Positions 25,212 to 34,785 are shown, counted from the first letter of the stretch. The stretch is DNA of 64,000 nt from Desulfobulbaceae bacterium (GCA_024637145.1 JAGXFQ010000035.1:1-64000); one strand, 5' to 3'. Notes: generated by a model not told the origin, from the sequence alone. Numbers and translations are program-made.

Positions 25212-25874
25212 AGTTTCTGTAGATTCGTCGCCGGCTGTTGGATAGGCCGGGCGCTGAGAGGCCGCATCAAAAACGATGCGGCCTTTTTTATGGGCGAGTT
25301 CCTGCAGGCGGGCCAGCTGCGCCTCGGTGCTTATTTCATTCACCCCCAGTTGCCTGAAACGGCAAGGGCAGCTGATAAGCTGCCCCTCGCACCAGGGGCA
25401 GACCTCAAGGGGACATCCAAATTCATGAAGTTCCCCCTCAAGACAATAGCAGACCGGGCAGACCTTGCTGGTAATAAAGTCCGGGGCATAGGGCGCAAGG
25501 CCCGTGAAGTCGCCATGTTTCTTCTCAAAACTTTTCTGGGCAGCAAAGCCGTAAAAATGGAGAATGTCTTCCCGCAGCCCCTCCCGTGGTGAGCCGCCAT
25601 ATTCGGCATGGTCGTGGTTGGCCAGATAAAAGTAGGAAGAGCGGCTGGTCGTCACCAGAAAGAGCATCTGGCCCTGATGACGCTCCAGGAGCACAAGGCC
25701 GGTGATGCAATCTTCTACCGCCTCGGGCAGACTGCTGTAAAAGCTGTGGAAGATATTGATGGCAAGGGGGTCATGGCCAAAGGTATGCGCCAGCTCCCGG
25801 GCCTGTTTCTGCTCCTTCTGGGGCACGCCATACTCGATAAGGAGATCCAGCTCTGCAAACTTCTCTGCAATCAT
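25206..25874 (-). CDS. Uncharacterised protein with C-terminal zinc-cysteine cluster
   Basis: A 222-residue soluble protein. Residues about 1-135 form an unrecognised mixed fold (EAVEDCITGLVLLERH, MLFLVTTSRSSYFYLANHDH). Then comes a dense metal-binding block: CPVC, GCPLEVCPWC, GQLISCPC (about 140-175), a pattern seen in small zinc-ribbon proteins of the CxxC...GC..E.CP.C.GQ type. Its start overlaps the thiE stop by four bases (ATGA), so the two are translated together. Part of its 3' coding sequence doubles as a terminator for hflKC. Function unknown. Confidence 0.7.
   Translation of the reverse strand: MIAEKFAELDLLIEYGVPQKEQKQARELAHTFGHDPLAINIFHSFYSSLPEAVEDCITGLVLLERHQGQMLFLVTTSRSSYFYLANHDHAEYGGSPREGLREDILHFYGFAAQKSFEKKHGDFTGLAPYAPDFITSKVCPVCYCLEGELHEFGCPLEVCPWCEGQLISCPCRFRQLGVNEISTEAQLARLQELAHKKGRIVFDAASQRPAYPTAGDESTETQ
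25259..25290 (+). terminator. hflKC terminator lying inside the convergent gene's coding sequence
   Basis: A perfect 10-bp stem AGGCCGCATC / GATGCGGCCT with loop AAAAAC, followed by six T residues on the plus strand, 66 bases after the hflC stop. On the minus strand these bases encode KKGRIVFDAASQR of the opposing protein. Confidence 0.85.
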
Positions 25875-26554
25875 TTTTTGTCTTCCCTTAAGCCCCGCGT
25901 AATTGCCTCATGCCAGAAGCGGGTCTCCTGGCCAATGTCCGGGGCGGCGGTCAGCGCCGTAACCACGGCCAATCTTCTGGCCCCCAAGGCGGTGAGTTCA
26001 GCGATATGCCCCTTTTTTATGCCGCCCATAACGGTGAAGGGGAGGTCGGAGTGGGCTGAGTAGGTGGTAATGGCCTGGGGACCAATAAAGGTGTGTAGGC
26101 CGGTTTTGGTTGTGGTGGCATAGAGGGGGCCGATGTTGTAATAGGATGCGCCGTTTTCCTGGGCCGTGGCGGCCTCTTCCTGCGTATTTGCGGAGATGCC
26201 GATGAGAAGATCCGGGGCCACTTTGCGGGCCTCCCGGGCCGGGATGTCCTGGTTGCCCAGGTGGAGCCCGTCGGCCCCGGCCAGAAGGGCGATGTCAAGG
26301 CGGTTATTGACGATGAAGAGGGCGCCGGCCTCGGCTGTCCTCTTCCTGAATTCCTTGGCTTTGGCAAGGAGGGTCCGGTCGTCGGAGGTCTTATCGCGAA
26401 GCTGCACGATCTTAGCGCCGCCGGCCAGCACCCCGGCCAGCCATTCAAGATCCGTGCGGCCGCAGGCCAGTTTTTCGCAGGAAACCGGATAGACGGTGAC
26501 CTGCTCTGTAAAATATTGAACTCGCTGGCTATATGTCTTGGGCAATGGTGTCAT
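25871..26554 (-). CDS. thiE: Thiamine-phosphate synthase
   Basis: A 227-residue TIM-barrel enzyme that joins HMP-pyrophosphate and thiazole phosphate to give thiamine phosphate. Motifs: GGAKIVQLRDKTSDDR (pyrophosphate/HMP site), LFIVNNRLDIALLAGADGLHLGNQD, YNIGPLYATTTKTG and FTVMGGIKKGHIAEL. It carries about 15 extra N-terminal residues compared with the usual ThiE. No THI-box riboswitch was recognised upstream. The next gene overlaps its stop by four bases. Confidence 0.9.
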   Translation of the reverse strand: MTPLPKTYSQRVQYFTEQVTVYPVSCEKLACGRTDLEWLAGVLAGGAKIVQLRDKTSDDRTLLAKAKEFRKRTAEAGALFIVNNRLDIALLAGADGLHLGNQDIPAREARKVAPDLLIGISANTQEEAATAQENGASYYNIGPLYATTTKTGLHTFIGPQAITTYSAHSDLPFTVMGGIKKGHIAELTALGARRLAVVTALTAAPDIGQETRFWHEAITRGLREDKK

Positions 26555-26743
26555 GGCTCTCAGCTCTTTTTCTTGTAAGTGCTTGAAATAGTATGATAAA
26601 AATTGTTACTACTTGAAATTTTACACCGTTTCTTTTAAGGTGTTCCGTCGAGAAGAAAAAGAATAAAGACAAAATACCTATTTTAAAGGTAAAGCTCGTC
26701 ATCGTCAAGGGCGGTGACCTCGTTCCGAAGATGGACCTTGGAA

Positions 26744-26772
26744 TTGATTGATCTTGGTGCCGCAACTATACC
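26744..26772 (+). promoter_or_regulatory. Candidate sigma70-type promoter of the citrate synthase gene
   Basis: TTGATT (26744-26749), a 17-base spacer, and TATACC (26767-26772), 78 bases before the gltA ATG. Consensus match only. Confidence 0.4.
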
Positions 26773-26849
26773 GAGTCTACTCAGGAATATTTAGGAAAAA
26801 AATAAGGGTGCCGGTGAGGTGACCTTAAGATAAGTCGTGAGGCGGAATT

Positions 26850-28157
26850 ATGTTGTTGGATTGCATATCTGATAAAAAAGCAGAACTTACCCTGGAGGGG
26901 AAGACGTATCAGCTTCCCATTATTGAGGGAACAATGGGCGAAAGGGCCATTGATATCCGTTCCCTGCGGGCCGAAACAGGCTACATTACCATTGATTCAG
27001 GGTATATGAATACGGGCTCTTGCGCCAGTGAGATCACCTTCCTTGATGGCGAGAAAGGAGTTTTAAACTATCGCGGCTATTCCATTGAGAATCTCGCGGA
27101 CAATTGTTCCTTTGTGGAGGTGGCCTATCTCCTCTTGCACGGCACTTTGCCCACCAGGAACGAATTAAATAGTTTCAGTGTGTTGTTGAACTGTTATTCC
27201 CTTATTCATGAGGATATGGTCCATTTCTTTGACCATTTCCCGCCCAATGCCGCCCCCATGTCCATTCTCTCTTCCATGGTCAATTCACTCTCCACCTTCT
27301 ATCCGGAGATGAACGAGAATCCCATGGATGATATCGATAATATGTCGGCCCGCCTTATTTCTAAGGTGCGCACCATTGCGGCCTTCAGTTACCGGAAGAG
27401 TCTGGGCTCTCCCTTGGTCATGCCCCGACATGATTACAGTTATTGCGCCAATTTCCTCAACATGATGTTCGATTCGCCGGTCAACCCCTATACGGTGAAT
27501 GCCGAAATTGTGGCCGCCTTGAATAAGTTGCTCATTCTCCATGCCGATCATGAACAGAATTGCTCCACCTCAACGGTCAGACTGGTGGGCAGTGCCCGGG
27601 TGAATCTCTATGCCTCCATTTCCGCGGGGATTAATGCCCTGTGGGGCCCTTTGCACGGCGGGGCCAATCAGGCTGTTATCGAGATGCTTGAGGAGATTCA
27701 TAAAAACGGTGATAATTTAAAAAAATATATTGATAAGGCCAAGGATCGCAATGACCCCTTCCGCCTGGTGGGCTTTGGCCACAGGGTTTACAAGAGCCAT
27801 GATCCCCGGGCCCGCATTATCAAAGAGGCCTGTGACCAGGTGCTTACCGCCTTGGGAATCGTGAATGATCCCCTGCTGGCCCTGGCCAAGGAATTGGAGC
27901 AGGTGGCACTGAAAGATGAATACTTTATTGAGCGTAATCTCTACCCCAATGTTGATTTCTATTCCGGCATTATCTATCAGGCCCTGGGGATTCCGCAGAA
28001 CATGTTCACCGTCATGTTTGCCTTGGGCCGTCTCCCTGGCTGGATTTCTCACTGGACGGAGATGTGGGGTGATCCCAACTGGCGGATCGGCCGACCGCGG
28101 CAGATCTATGTCGGGCCCAAACAACGTGAATTTATCCACCTGGATGACCGGCGGTAA
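26850..28157 (+). CDS. gltA: Citrate synthase (GltA type)
   Basis: A 435-residue hexameric-type citrate synthase, condensing acetyl-CoA and oxaloacetate. It has the N-terminal beta domain of the GltA group (LTLEGKTYQLPIIEGTMGER) and the catalytic core: LHADHEQNCSTSTVR, the active-site segment LWGPLHGGANQAV, GFGHRVYKSHDPRA and the Asp in NVDFYSGI. Length is normal. In anaerobes of this group it serves the oxidative TCA branch or glutamate synthesis. A promoter-like element lies upstream; GAGGCGGAATT precedes the ATG. Confidence 0.95.
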   Translation: MLLDCISDKKAELTLEGKTYQLPIIEGTMGERAIDIRSLRAETGYITIDSGYMNTGSCASEITFLDGEKGVLNYRGYSIENLADNCSFVEVAYLLLHGTLPTRNELNSFSVLLNCYSLIHEDMVHFFDHFPPNAAPMSILSSMVNSLSTFYPEMNENPMDDIDNMSARLISKVRTIAAFSYRKSLGSPLVMPRHDYSYCANFLNMMFDSPVNPYTVNAEIVAALNKLLILHADHEQNCSTSTVRLVGSARVNLYASISAGINALWGPLHGGANQAVIEMLEEIHKNGDNLKKYIDKAKDRNDPFRLVGFGHRVYKSHDPRARIIKEACDQVLTALGIVNDPLLALAKELEQVALKDEYFIERNLYPNVDFYSGIIYQALGIPQNMFTVMFALGRLPGWISHWTEMWGDPNWRIGRPRQIYVGPKQREFIHLDDRR

Positions 28158-28461
28158 TTAAACACAGCCGGTCCGTTTTTTTCAGGTTCCCGGCTTGCTT
28201 GCGCATACCGTTTTCAGGGTAGATTCCCCCCTCTCTTCCCCGTCAATACCTCCCTAAACCAGTGTCATGGTCAGCCTGCTGTCAGGCAAACTCCAAAAAG
28301 GTGAGGAGTTTGTTGACGGAGCAGGGGGCGTGTGGTAAGAAAAACAGTTTTCTTGGTGATATCAGGGCAAAGTGTATGCCTTGGCAATCACGTTTTTTTC
28401 TTTGCCGGCCCACCCTTGGCGGCGGCTTATTTAATGTCTTTTTGGGCGGAGTATATATTTC
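28158..28461. other. Gene-free region between gltA and the aminotransferase
   Basis: Holds small inverted repeats (gcctg/caggc at about 28275; aaactcc/ggagttt at about 28288-28311) and a promoter-like element at 28313-28341. No gene. Confidence 0.5.
28313..28341 (+). promoter_or_regulatory. Candidate sigma70-type promoter of the aminotransferase gene
   Basis: TTGACG (28313-28318), a 17-base spacer, and TAAGAA (28336-28341), about 120 bases before the start codon. Consensus match only; a short inverted repeat just upstream overlaps the -35 edge. Confidence 0.4.
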
Positions 28462-29769
28462 ATGCGTACTGATATTGTTCATATTGGAGCTGGAGAACTT
28501 ACCTACGAAATCCGTAATATTGTCAAAGTCGCCCAGAGACTTCAGGAGCTGGGCATTGATACCCACTGGGAAAATATCGGTGACCCCGTGGCCAAGGGTG
28601 AGCAGATCCCCCTTTGGATGAAGGAGATTGTCGCTGGTTATGCCATGGAGGATCTCTCTTACGGCTATTGTCCCACCCGTGGTCTGCTGGCCACCAGAGA
28701 GTTTATTGCCAAGCGGGTCAATGACCGGGGTGGGGTGCAGATAGGGCCTGAAGATATCCTCTTTTTTAATGGTCTTGGGGATGCAATCAGTAAGGTTTTT
28801 GGTTTTCTGCGCCGCACGGCCCGTGTGGTGGTGCCCACCCCCAGTTATACCACCCATTCATCGGCAGAGGCCGCCCATGCCGGCGATCGACCCGTTACCT
28901 ATATCCTTGATCCTGACAACAACTGGTATCCAGACCTCGATGACCTGGAGAAGAGGATCAAATATAATCCGGCCGTGGCCGGTATTCTGATTATTAATCC
29001 GGATAATCCCACGGGTGCTGTCTATCCTGAAGCGATTTTGCAGGGCATGATCGATCTGGCCAGAAAATATGATTTGTTTGTCATCTGTGACGAGGTCTAT
29101 CACCACATCGTCTATAATGGCAAGAAGACCGTGCCCATCTCCGATATCATCGGCGATGTGCCTGCCATTGCCATGCGCGGCATCTCCAAGGAAATGCCCT
29201 GGCCCGGTTCCCGGTGTGGTTGGATCGAGGTCTATAACTCGGACAAGGATCCCATGTTCAAGCAATATGTGGATTCCATCTTGAATGCCAAGATGACAGA
29301 GGTCTGCTCCACTACCCTGCCGCAGATGGCCTTTCCTGCCGTGGTAAGCCATCCGGAATATCCGATTTACCTCCAGAAGCGCATTGACCGTTATGAGCGC
29401 TGTTCCAACATTGCCTATGATTGTTTGAAGAAAGTTGCCGGTATTAAGGTGAATCGCACCAACGGTGCCTTTTATATGAGTGTCGCTTTTGAAGAGGGTC
29501 TTCTCAATCATCAGCAGACCCTGCCCATCGACAATGTTGCCGTGGCCGAGCATATTGAAAAATTGGTGAGTGGTGACAATGTTTCCCTTGATAAACGCTT
29601 TGTCTATTATCTGCTGGGGGCCACAGGTATCTGCGTCGTTCCCCTCTCCTCCTTCGCCACCGAGCTGCAGGGATTTCGGACAACTCTGCTGGAACCTGAT
29701 GAGAAGACCTTTAGGATGATCTTTGCGACCTTGGCTGCGAACATTAAGCTCTATCTTGACTCTGCTTAA
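28462..29769 (+). CDS. Class I/II PLP-dependent aminotransferase
   Basis: A 435-residue fold-type I aminotransferase. Seen: LSYGYCPTRGLLATREFI, the NPDNPTGAVYPEAIL motif, CDEVYHHIVYNGK, the PLP lysine in MRGISKEMPWPGSR, and the Arg near the C-terminus that binds carboxylate (GFRTTLLEPD). It most resembles the alanine/aspartate group; the exact amino acid is not decided by sequence alone. The WPGSRCGW sequence replaces the common AGWRIGW-like element. A strong terminator follows. Confidence 0.85.
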   Translation: MRTDIVHIGAGELTYEIRNIVKVAQRLQELGIDTHWENIGDPVAKGEQIPLWMKEIVAGYAMEDLSYGYCPTRGLLATREFIAKRVNDRGGVQIGPEDILFFNGLGDAISKVFGFLRRTARVVVPTPSYTTHSSAEAAHAGDRPVTYILDPDNNWYPDLDDLEKRIKYNPAVAGILIINPDNPTGAVYPEAILQGMIDLARKYDLFVICDEVYHHIVYNGKKTVPISDIIGDVPAIAMRGISKEMPWPGSRCGWIEVYNSDKDPMFKQYVDSILNAKMTEVCSTTLPQMAFPAVVSHPEYPIYLQKRIDRYERCSNIAYDCLKKVAGIKVNRTNGAFYMSVAFEEGLLNHQQTLPIDNVAVAEHIEKLVSGDNVSLDKRFVYYLLGATGICVVPLSSFATELQGFRTTLLEPDEKTFRMIFATLAANIKLYLDSA

Positions 29770-29790
29770 AAGACAAGGGGCCGGGGGCAA

Positions 29791-29832
29791 AAAAAAGGGC
29801 TGGATGATTTTTCATCCAGCCCTTTTTTTTTG
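29791..29832. terminator. Bidirectional intrinsic terminator
   Basis: Stem AAAAAAGGGCTGGATG / CATCCAGCCCTTTTTT with a short T-rich loop, ending in a long T-run. It closes the aminotransferase gene and the convergent carbonic-anhydrase-like gene. Confidence 0.93.
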
Positions 29833-29842
29833 CTGATGGTTG

Positions 29843-30628
29843 TCAGGGCGTAGGTTTTCTGCCCAGAGATTTTTTCAGTTCTGGCCGGAGATTGTTGGTG
29901 AGGGGTAGGCGCTGGAGGAAGTGGTCACGCCTTTCTCCATTAATATTAATGATAAGCAGTCTGTTGACACCCTTGCCATAGTGGTTGGTAAGGTCAAGGA
30001 CAGCACCAATAACGACAAGACGGCCGTCACGGATACGGTCTTGGTAGCGTACCATGGCCGTGTCTACCTGGTGATCGATATTGTTTTCAACAACCATGTG
30101 CACCTGTTCGGCCAAGGAACGCTCCTTCTTCTCTTTTTTGGCAACAGCTTCTCTGGCCGGTAAAACGAGATGGTCCAAGTCGGCCCGGGTTGCAGGGGGC
30201 AGGGTCTTATAACCGCTCAGAAAAAGCGTGATGGCCTCACTGTCGGTGTTGCCGGTTATCAGCAAAATCGGGGAATGTAAAGAGAGAATCCCGTAATCAA
30301 TGGCCCCCTGGGAGGTCACCATTTGGTTGGCTAAATTCCGCACACTGTGGATCTGACCATGAGGCGTGGCGAGAATAAAATGGGGCTCAACCCTGGCGTC
30401 TGAATCGGCGAGCCAGGTGATGTGGGGAGCCTGGTTAGGCATGGGGGGCTGGTTTTGCCTAATATCCCGGCCGGGTGACAGGTTTGTTTCCAGAATCTCT
30501 TGCAGGACGTCAAAGGGGGGGATGCCTACCCGATGCTTCAGAACGGGACGCATCTCGGCATGACCAACGGTGTGGATGCCCATGAGCATAGAGATGAAAA
30601 AGATAACATGGGAGGGAAACTTCATCAT
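29843..30628 (-). CDS. Exported beta-carbonic-anhydrase-like protein lacking all zinc ligands
   Basis: A 261-residue protein with a signal peptide (MMKFPSHVIFFISMLMG...GHA). The mature part follows the beta-carbonic-anhydrase pattern: WLADSDARVEP aligns with the CxDSR motif, HSVRNLANQM with the RNAGN motif, AIDYGILSLHSPILLITGN with the strand before HxxC, and the C-terminus (GRLVVIGAVLDL) with the last strands. The zinc ligands Cys, His, Cys are replaced by Asp75, Asn127 and Ser130; the Asp77-Arg79 dyad remains. Hydration of CO2 by the usual mechanism is therefore unlikely; a binding or structural role is possible. The start is set at the signal peptide; an upstream in-frame extension looks non-coding. 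Confidence 0.72.
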   Translation of the reverse strand: MMKFPSHVIFFISMLMGIHTVGHAEMRPVLKHRVGIPPFDVLQEILETNLSPGRDIRQNQPPMPNQAPHITWLADSDARVEPHFILATPHGQIHSVRNLANQMVTSQGAIDYGILSLHSPILLITGNTDSEAITLFLSGYKTLPPATRADLDHLVLPAREAVAKKEKKERSLAEQVHMVVENNIDHQVDTAMVRYQDRIRDGRLVVIGAVLDLTNHYGKGVNRLLIININGERRDHFLQRLPLTNNLRPELKKSLGRKPTP

Positions 30629-31104
30629 GGCAGGCCTTTGGCTTGAATTTATGGGCACGCATCTCCATGAGGCACTGCGCCGTTGGAAAGGGCTTGGTGG
30701 AAACGGAGGTTTGCCGGTCAGAGACCAAGGAATTGCCCGGTAAGCGGCCTCCTCTGTGTGGTCTGGTGCTGCCTCGCGTTTACACTCATCGGTATGTTCG
30801 GCCATGGTCATAACTCTTTTCTTGGCATCACAATTTTAAAAAGCCCTGCCTTGACAAAGAAAATAGCCATACTTATTGTTGGCTTCAAGTTCGAATTTCT
30901 GGAGGGCTATACTTTATCACAGTGTGATCCTTACGGAAATTGAATTAAAGAGTCTCTATGTTATCTGCGTTATCTTGCCAGTTGTCGATCGGAGATGATC
31001 TGTATGGCAACCTTCTTGTCCGTGACCTGAAAGTGGGACGGGCAGGGTCGGCCGGAAAGCGATTGATCATAATTTTATTGCGCCATGTATCATAGGAGGA
31101 TTTA
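30629..31104. other. Gene-free region upstream of grpE
   Basis: Nearly 480 bases between divergent genes. It contains a good promoter-like element at 30851-30879. No CIRCE-type inverted repeat and no hrcA gene were recognised before grpE. Confidence 0.45.
30851..30879 (+). promoter_or_regulatory. Candidate sigma70-type promoter upstream of grpE-dnaK
   Basis: TTGACA (30851-30856), a 17-base spacer, and TATTGT (30874-30879). It lies about 225 bases before grpE. A heat-shock sigma promoter might exist nearer the gene but was not identified. Confidence 0.4.
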
Positions 31105-31677
31105 GTGCCAGACAAAGAGAAAAATATTCAGGAGCCTGCCGAGCTGATGCCGGAGGTGGATGAATCCGGGGTGCCGACAGAGACAGAGCAGGAGCCTGCA
31201 GAGCTCGTTGAGGTTGATGAGCTGACCACGGCTCTTCAGGAAAAGCAGGACGTCAAAGACCAGCTGCTCCGGCTTGCCGCGGAGTTTGAAAATTATAGGA
31301 AGCGTATGGAACGGGACCGGTTACGGGACCTGAAGTATGCTGAAGAAAATCTCCTTAAAGAACTGTTGCCGGCCGTGGATAATCTTGAGCGGGCCATTGA
31401 GCAGGGTAAGAAATCCGATAATAACACCGAGCTGTTGCAGGGTGTAGAGATGACCCTGAAAGGACTTATTGCCACCCTGGAAAAATTTCAGGTCATCCCC
31501 CTGGAGTCCCTTGGCCAGCCCTTTGATCCCAATCTCCATGAGGCCCTGGCCATGGATCAGAGTGATCTGGTTCCTGAAAACCATGTCCTTGTGGAGTTTG
31601 AGAAAGGATACTACTATAAAGATAAGCTCCTCAGGCCAGCCAAAGTGGTTGTCTCCAAAGGGGCTGCTGCTGAGTAA
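31105..31677 (+). CDS. grpE: Nucleotide exchange factor GrpE
   Basis: A 190-residue DnaK cochaperone. An acidic N-terminal tail (about 1-45) precedes the long helix (KDQLLRLAAEFENYRKRMER) and the C-terminal beta domain with LGQPFDPNLHEALAMDQSD and GYYYKDKLLRPAKVVVSKG. It drives ADP release from DnaK. The GTG at 31105 follows AGGAGG by six bases. dnaK starts 84 bases downstream; hrcA and dnaJ are absent here. Confidence 0.95.
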   Translation: MPDKEKNIQEPAELMPEVDESGVPTETEQEPAELVEVDELTTALQEKQDVKDQLLRLAAEFENYRKRMERDRLRDLKYAEENLLKELLPAVDNLERAIEQGKKSDNNTELLQGVEMTLKGLIATLEKFQVIPLESLGQPFDPNLHEALAMDQSDLVPENHVLVEFEKGYYYKDKLLRPAKVVVSKGAAAE

Positions 31678-31761
31678 TACAAGCACAGGGGTCGATGAAT
31701 ACCTTGTGGTCACAACGACAACATTTGCATTGAACTATATTTATTAAGGAGTCTACCAGTC

Positions 31762-33660
31762 ATGGGAAAAACAATTGGCATTGATCTTGGAACAACAAAT
31801 TCCTGTGTTGCTGTAATGGAGGGCGGTGAAGCCATCGTTATTACCAACGCAGAGGGTAACAGAACAACACCGTCCGTGGTGGCCTTTTCAGACAGCGGCG
31901 AGCGCCTCGTAGGTCAGGTGGCAAGGCGGCAGGCGGTAACGAATCCTTCCCGCACTATCTTTGCCATGAAGCGCCTCATCGGTCGTAAATTCTCAGACCC
32001 TGAGGTTAAAAAATCCATTGAGCTGAGCCCCTTTAAGATTGTTGATTCTAATGGGGAGCCTGCTGTTGAGGTGGAAGGGCAGGTCTATACCGCGGCAGAA
32101 CTTTCTGCCATGGTTCTCGGCAAGATGAAGAAGACTGCTGAGGAATATCTGGGCGAGTCCGTCACTGATGCTGTTATTACGGTTCCTGCCTATTTTAATG
32201 ACAGCCAGCGCCAGGCCACCAAGGATGCCGGCAAGATCGCCGGGCTTAATGTGCAGCGTATTATCAACGAGCCTACAGCGGCCTCCCTGGCCTATGGCCT
32301 TGATAAAAAAGGGGAAGAGACCATTGTTGTTTTTGACCTTGGTGGCGGCACCTTTGATGTTTCCATTCTGGAAATCGGTGACGGCGTCTTTGAGGTTAAA
32401 TCCACCCATGGCGATACCTTCCTGGGCGGTGAAGATTTTGACATGCGCATAGTCAACTGGCTGGCCGATGAGTTTAAGCGCGACCAGGGTATTGATCTGC
32501 GCAGTGATAAGATGGCCTTGCAGCGTCTGAAGGAAGAGGCGGAAAAGGCCAAGAAAGAGTTGTCCTCGGTGATGGAGACAGAGATTAATCTGCCTTTTAT
32601 TACTGCAGACGCCTCCGGACCTAAACATCTTAATATCAAACTCTCTCGTGCCAAGCTGGAATCTCTGGTTGATGATCTTATTGGACGGACCGTTGATCCC
32701 TGCCTCACCGCGCTCAAGGACGCCGGTCTTAGTGCCAGTGACATTGATGAGGTTATCCTTGTTGGCGGTATGACCCGCATGCCCAAGGTGCAGGCCAAGG
32801 TGAAGGAAATATTCGGCAAGGAGCCCAATAAGAGCGTTAATCCTGACGAGGTTGTCGCCATTGGCGCCGCCATTCAGGGCGGTGTCCTCAAGGGTGATGT
32901 CAAGGATGTCCTTCTTCTTGATGTGACCCCGCTTTCTCTTGGTATTGAGACCCTGGGCGGCGTGACCACTAAACTCATTGAGAAAAATACCACCGTACCC
33001 ACCAAGAAGAGTCAGGTCTTCTCCACAGCTGCTGATAATCAGCCGGCTGTATCGATCCATGTGCTGCAGGGGGAGCGTGAGATGGCCCGGGATAATAAGT
33101 CCATTGGTCGTTTCGAGCTTACTGATATCCCCCCCGCTCCCCGTGGCGTTCCGCAGGTTGAAGTTACCTTTGATCTCGATGCCAATGGCATCCTGCACGT
33201 TTCTGCCAAGGATATGGGAACGGGCAAGGAGCAATCCATTAAGATCACGGCTTCAAGTGGCCTCTCCAAGGAAGAGATTGAGCGCATGACGCGGGATGCC
33301 GAGGCCCATGCTGAGGAAGATAAGAAGCGCAAGGCCCTGGTTGAGGCTAAGAATAACGCCGACTCCCTGATCTACGGTACAGAGAAGAGCCTTAAAGAGG
33401 TTGGCGATAAGGTGGATGACGAGACCAAGACAAAGGTCGAGAGTGCCATTGAGGCCGTCAAGAAAAGTATAGAAGGTGATGATGTGGAGGCTATTAAGGC
33501 CGCCACTGAGGAATTGACCCAGGCCTCGCATAAACTTGCCGAGATTATGTATGCCAAGGCCTCTGAGGGGCAATCCGGACCAGAAGGACCAGCTGCCGGG
33601 GGTTCTGAGAAGGGCGGCGACGAGGATGTCGTTGATGCAGACTATGAAGAGGTCAAATAA
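31762..33660 (+). CDS. dnaK: Chaperone DnaK (Hsp70)
   Basis: A 632-residue Hsp70. Signatures: [52 protein letters not shown]; substrate-binding domain [18 protein letters not shown] and a Gly-rich acidic tail ending [12 protein letters not shown]. It binds unfolded segments in an ATP-controlled cycle with GrpE and DnaJ. Start ATG follows AAGGAG. A terminator lies just after. Confidence 0.98.
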   Translation: MGKTIGIDLGTTNSCVAVMEGGEAIVITNAEGNRTTPSVVAFSDSGERLVGQVARRQAVTNPSRTIFAMKRLIGRKFSDPEVKKSIELSPFKIVDSNGEPAVEVEGQVYTAAELSAMVLGKMKKTAEEYLGESVTDAVITVPAYFNDSQRQATKDAGKIAGLNVQRIINEPTAASLAYGLDKKGEETIVVFDLGGGTFDVSILEIGDGVFEVKSTHGDTFLGGEDFDMRIVNWLADEFKRDQGIDLRSDKMALQRLKEEAEKAKKELSSVMETEINLPFITADASGPKHLNIKLSRAKLESLVDDLIGRTVDPCLTALKDAGLSASDIDEVILVGGMTRMPKVQAKVKEIFGKEPNKSVNPDEVVAIGAAIQGGVLKGDVKDVLLLDVTPLSLGIETLGGVTTKLIEKNTTVPTKKSQVFSTAADNQPAVSIHVLQGEREMARDNKSIGRFELTDIPPAPRGVPQVEVTFDLDANGILHVSAKDMGTGKEQSIKITASSGLSKEEIERMTRDAEAHAEEDKKRKALVEAKNNADSLIYGTEKSLKEVGDKVDDETKTKVESAIEAVKKSIEGDDVEAIKAATEELTQASHKLAEIMYAKASEGQSGPEGPAAGGSEKGGDEDVVDADYEEVK

Positions 33661-33687
33661 CGACTCCTTCAAAAATAAGTGAAGTGG

Positions 33688-33727
33688 AAAAGGGGTGGGG
33701 AGATATTATCCTCCACCCCTTTTTTTA
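33688..33727 (+). terminator. Intrinsic terminator after dnaK
   Basis: Stem AAAGGGGTGG / CCACCCCTTT around a loop of about 15 bases, followed by T residues, 28 bases after the dnaK stop. Confidence 0.88.
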
Positions 33728-33819
33728 TGAAAAACACTTTATAAGTCGCACACTTTGTGGTCTATGGGGGGCATCATTGATCTTGTCTGTGCACTAATAA
33801 TCTGAAAATAAAGAATGAA

Positions 33820-34785
33820 ATGAAAATATTGTCAGGGATCCAGCCTTCTGGAAAACTTCATATCGGCAATTATTTCGGCATGATGAAGCCGATGATTGAA
33901 AATATGGACAAGGCTGAACTCTATGCCTTTATCGTAAATCTTCATGCCCTCACTTCGGTACAGGATAAAGAGGCTTTGCAGCGTGATACCCTGGGGGCGG
34001 CTGCTGATTTTCTGGCCCTGGGCCTGGATCCTGAGCGCTGTGTCTTCTGGGTCCAGTCTGACGTGCCGGAGGTGACTGAGCTCATGTGGTATCTTTCCAC
34101 CATGACCCCCATGGGTCTTTTGGAGCGGTGCCACTCTTATAAGGACAAGGTGAGCAGGGGTATCGCCTCCTCCCATGGCCTTTTTTCTTATCCTGTTCTC
34201 ATGGCGGCTGATATCCTGCTCTTTCAGGCCGATATTGTGCCGGTGGGCAAAGACCAGAAGCAGCACCTGGAGGTGGCCCGCGATATCGCCATCAAGTTTA
34301 ATAATACCTTTGGCGACACCTTTGTGGTACCGGAACCGCAGATCTCTGAGACCTTGGCCACGGTCCCTGGCACGGATGGGCAGAAGATGTCCAAGTCCTA
34401 CGGGAATACCATCGGTATTTTTTTAAGCCGGCAGGAGTTGAAGAAGCGGGTCATGGCCATTGTTACAGATTCATCTCCTGTTGAGGAACCGAAGGATCCG
34501 GAGGCGTGTAATCTTTATAATATATTAAAACTTTTTGCCCCGCCAGAGCGCCTTGTGGAGATTCACGATCTCTATGTGCAGGGGGGAGCTGCCTACGGCT
34601 ATCTGAAGCTTGAGCTGGTTGATATCCTCTGGGATTATTTTCATGAGGCCCGACAGAAGAGGGAGGCCCTGGCGGCTGATCCCGGCTATCTCCGCGAGAT
34701 CCTGGCCAAGGGGGCCGATAAGGCCCGGCAGAAGGCGAGTCTCACTCTTGACCTGGTTCGTGAGCGTATTGGCATCTGTTATTGA
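33820..34785 (+). CDS. trpS: Tryptophanyl-tRNA synthetase
   Basis: A 321-residue class I synthetase of normal bacterial TrpRS length. The HIGH-type motif is PSGKLHIGNYFG, the KMSKS motif is QKMSKSYGN, and the Trp-site segments DQKQHLEVARDIA and SYPVLMAADILLFQAD are present. It charges tRNA-Trp in the cytosol. No tryptophan attenuator was recognised upstream. A terminator follows at 34845. Confidence 0.96.
   Translation: MKILSGIQPSGKLHIGNYFGMMKPMIENMDKAELYAFIVNLHALTSVQDKEALQRDTLGAAADFLALGLDPERCVFWVQSDVPEVTELMWYLSTMTPMGLLERCHSYKDKVSRGIASSHGLFSYPVLMAADILLFQADIVPVGKDQKQHLEVARDIAIKFNNTFGDTFVVPEPQISETLATVPGTDGQKMSKSYGNTIGIFLSRQELKKRVMAIVTDSSPVEEPKDPEACNLYNILKLFAPPERLVEIHDLYVQGGAAYGYLKLELVDILWDYFHEARQKREALAADPGYLREILAKGADKARQKASLTLDLVRERIGICY

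Noticed and set aside
26529-26765. Minus-strand 78-codon frame upstream of thiE
   Set aside because: Overlaps the thiE start and has no recognisable domain; the stretch better fits a promoter region.
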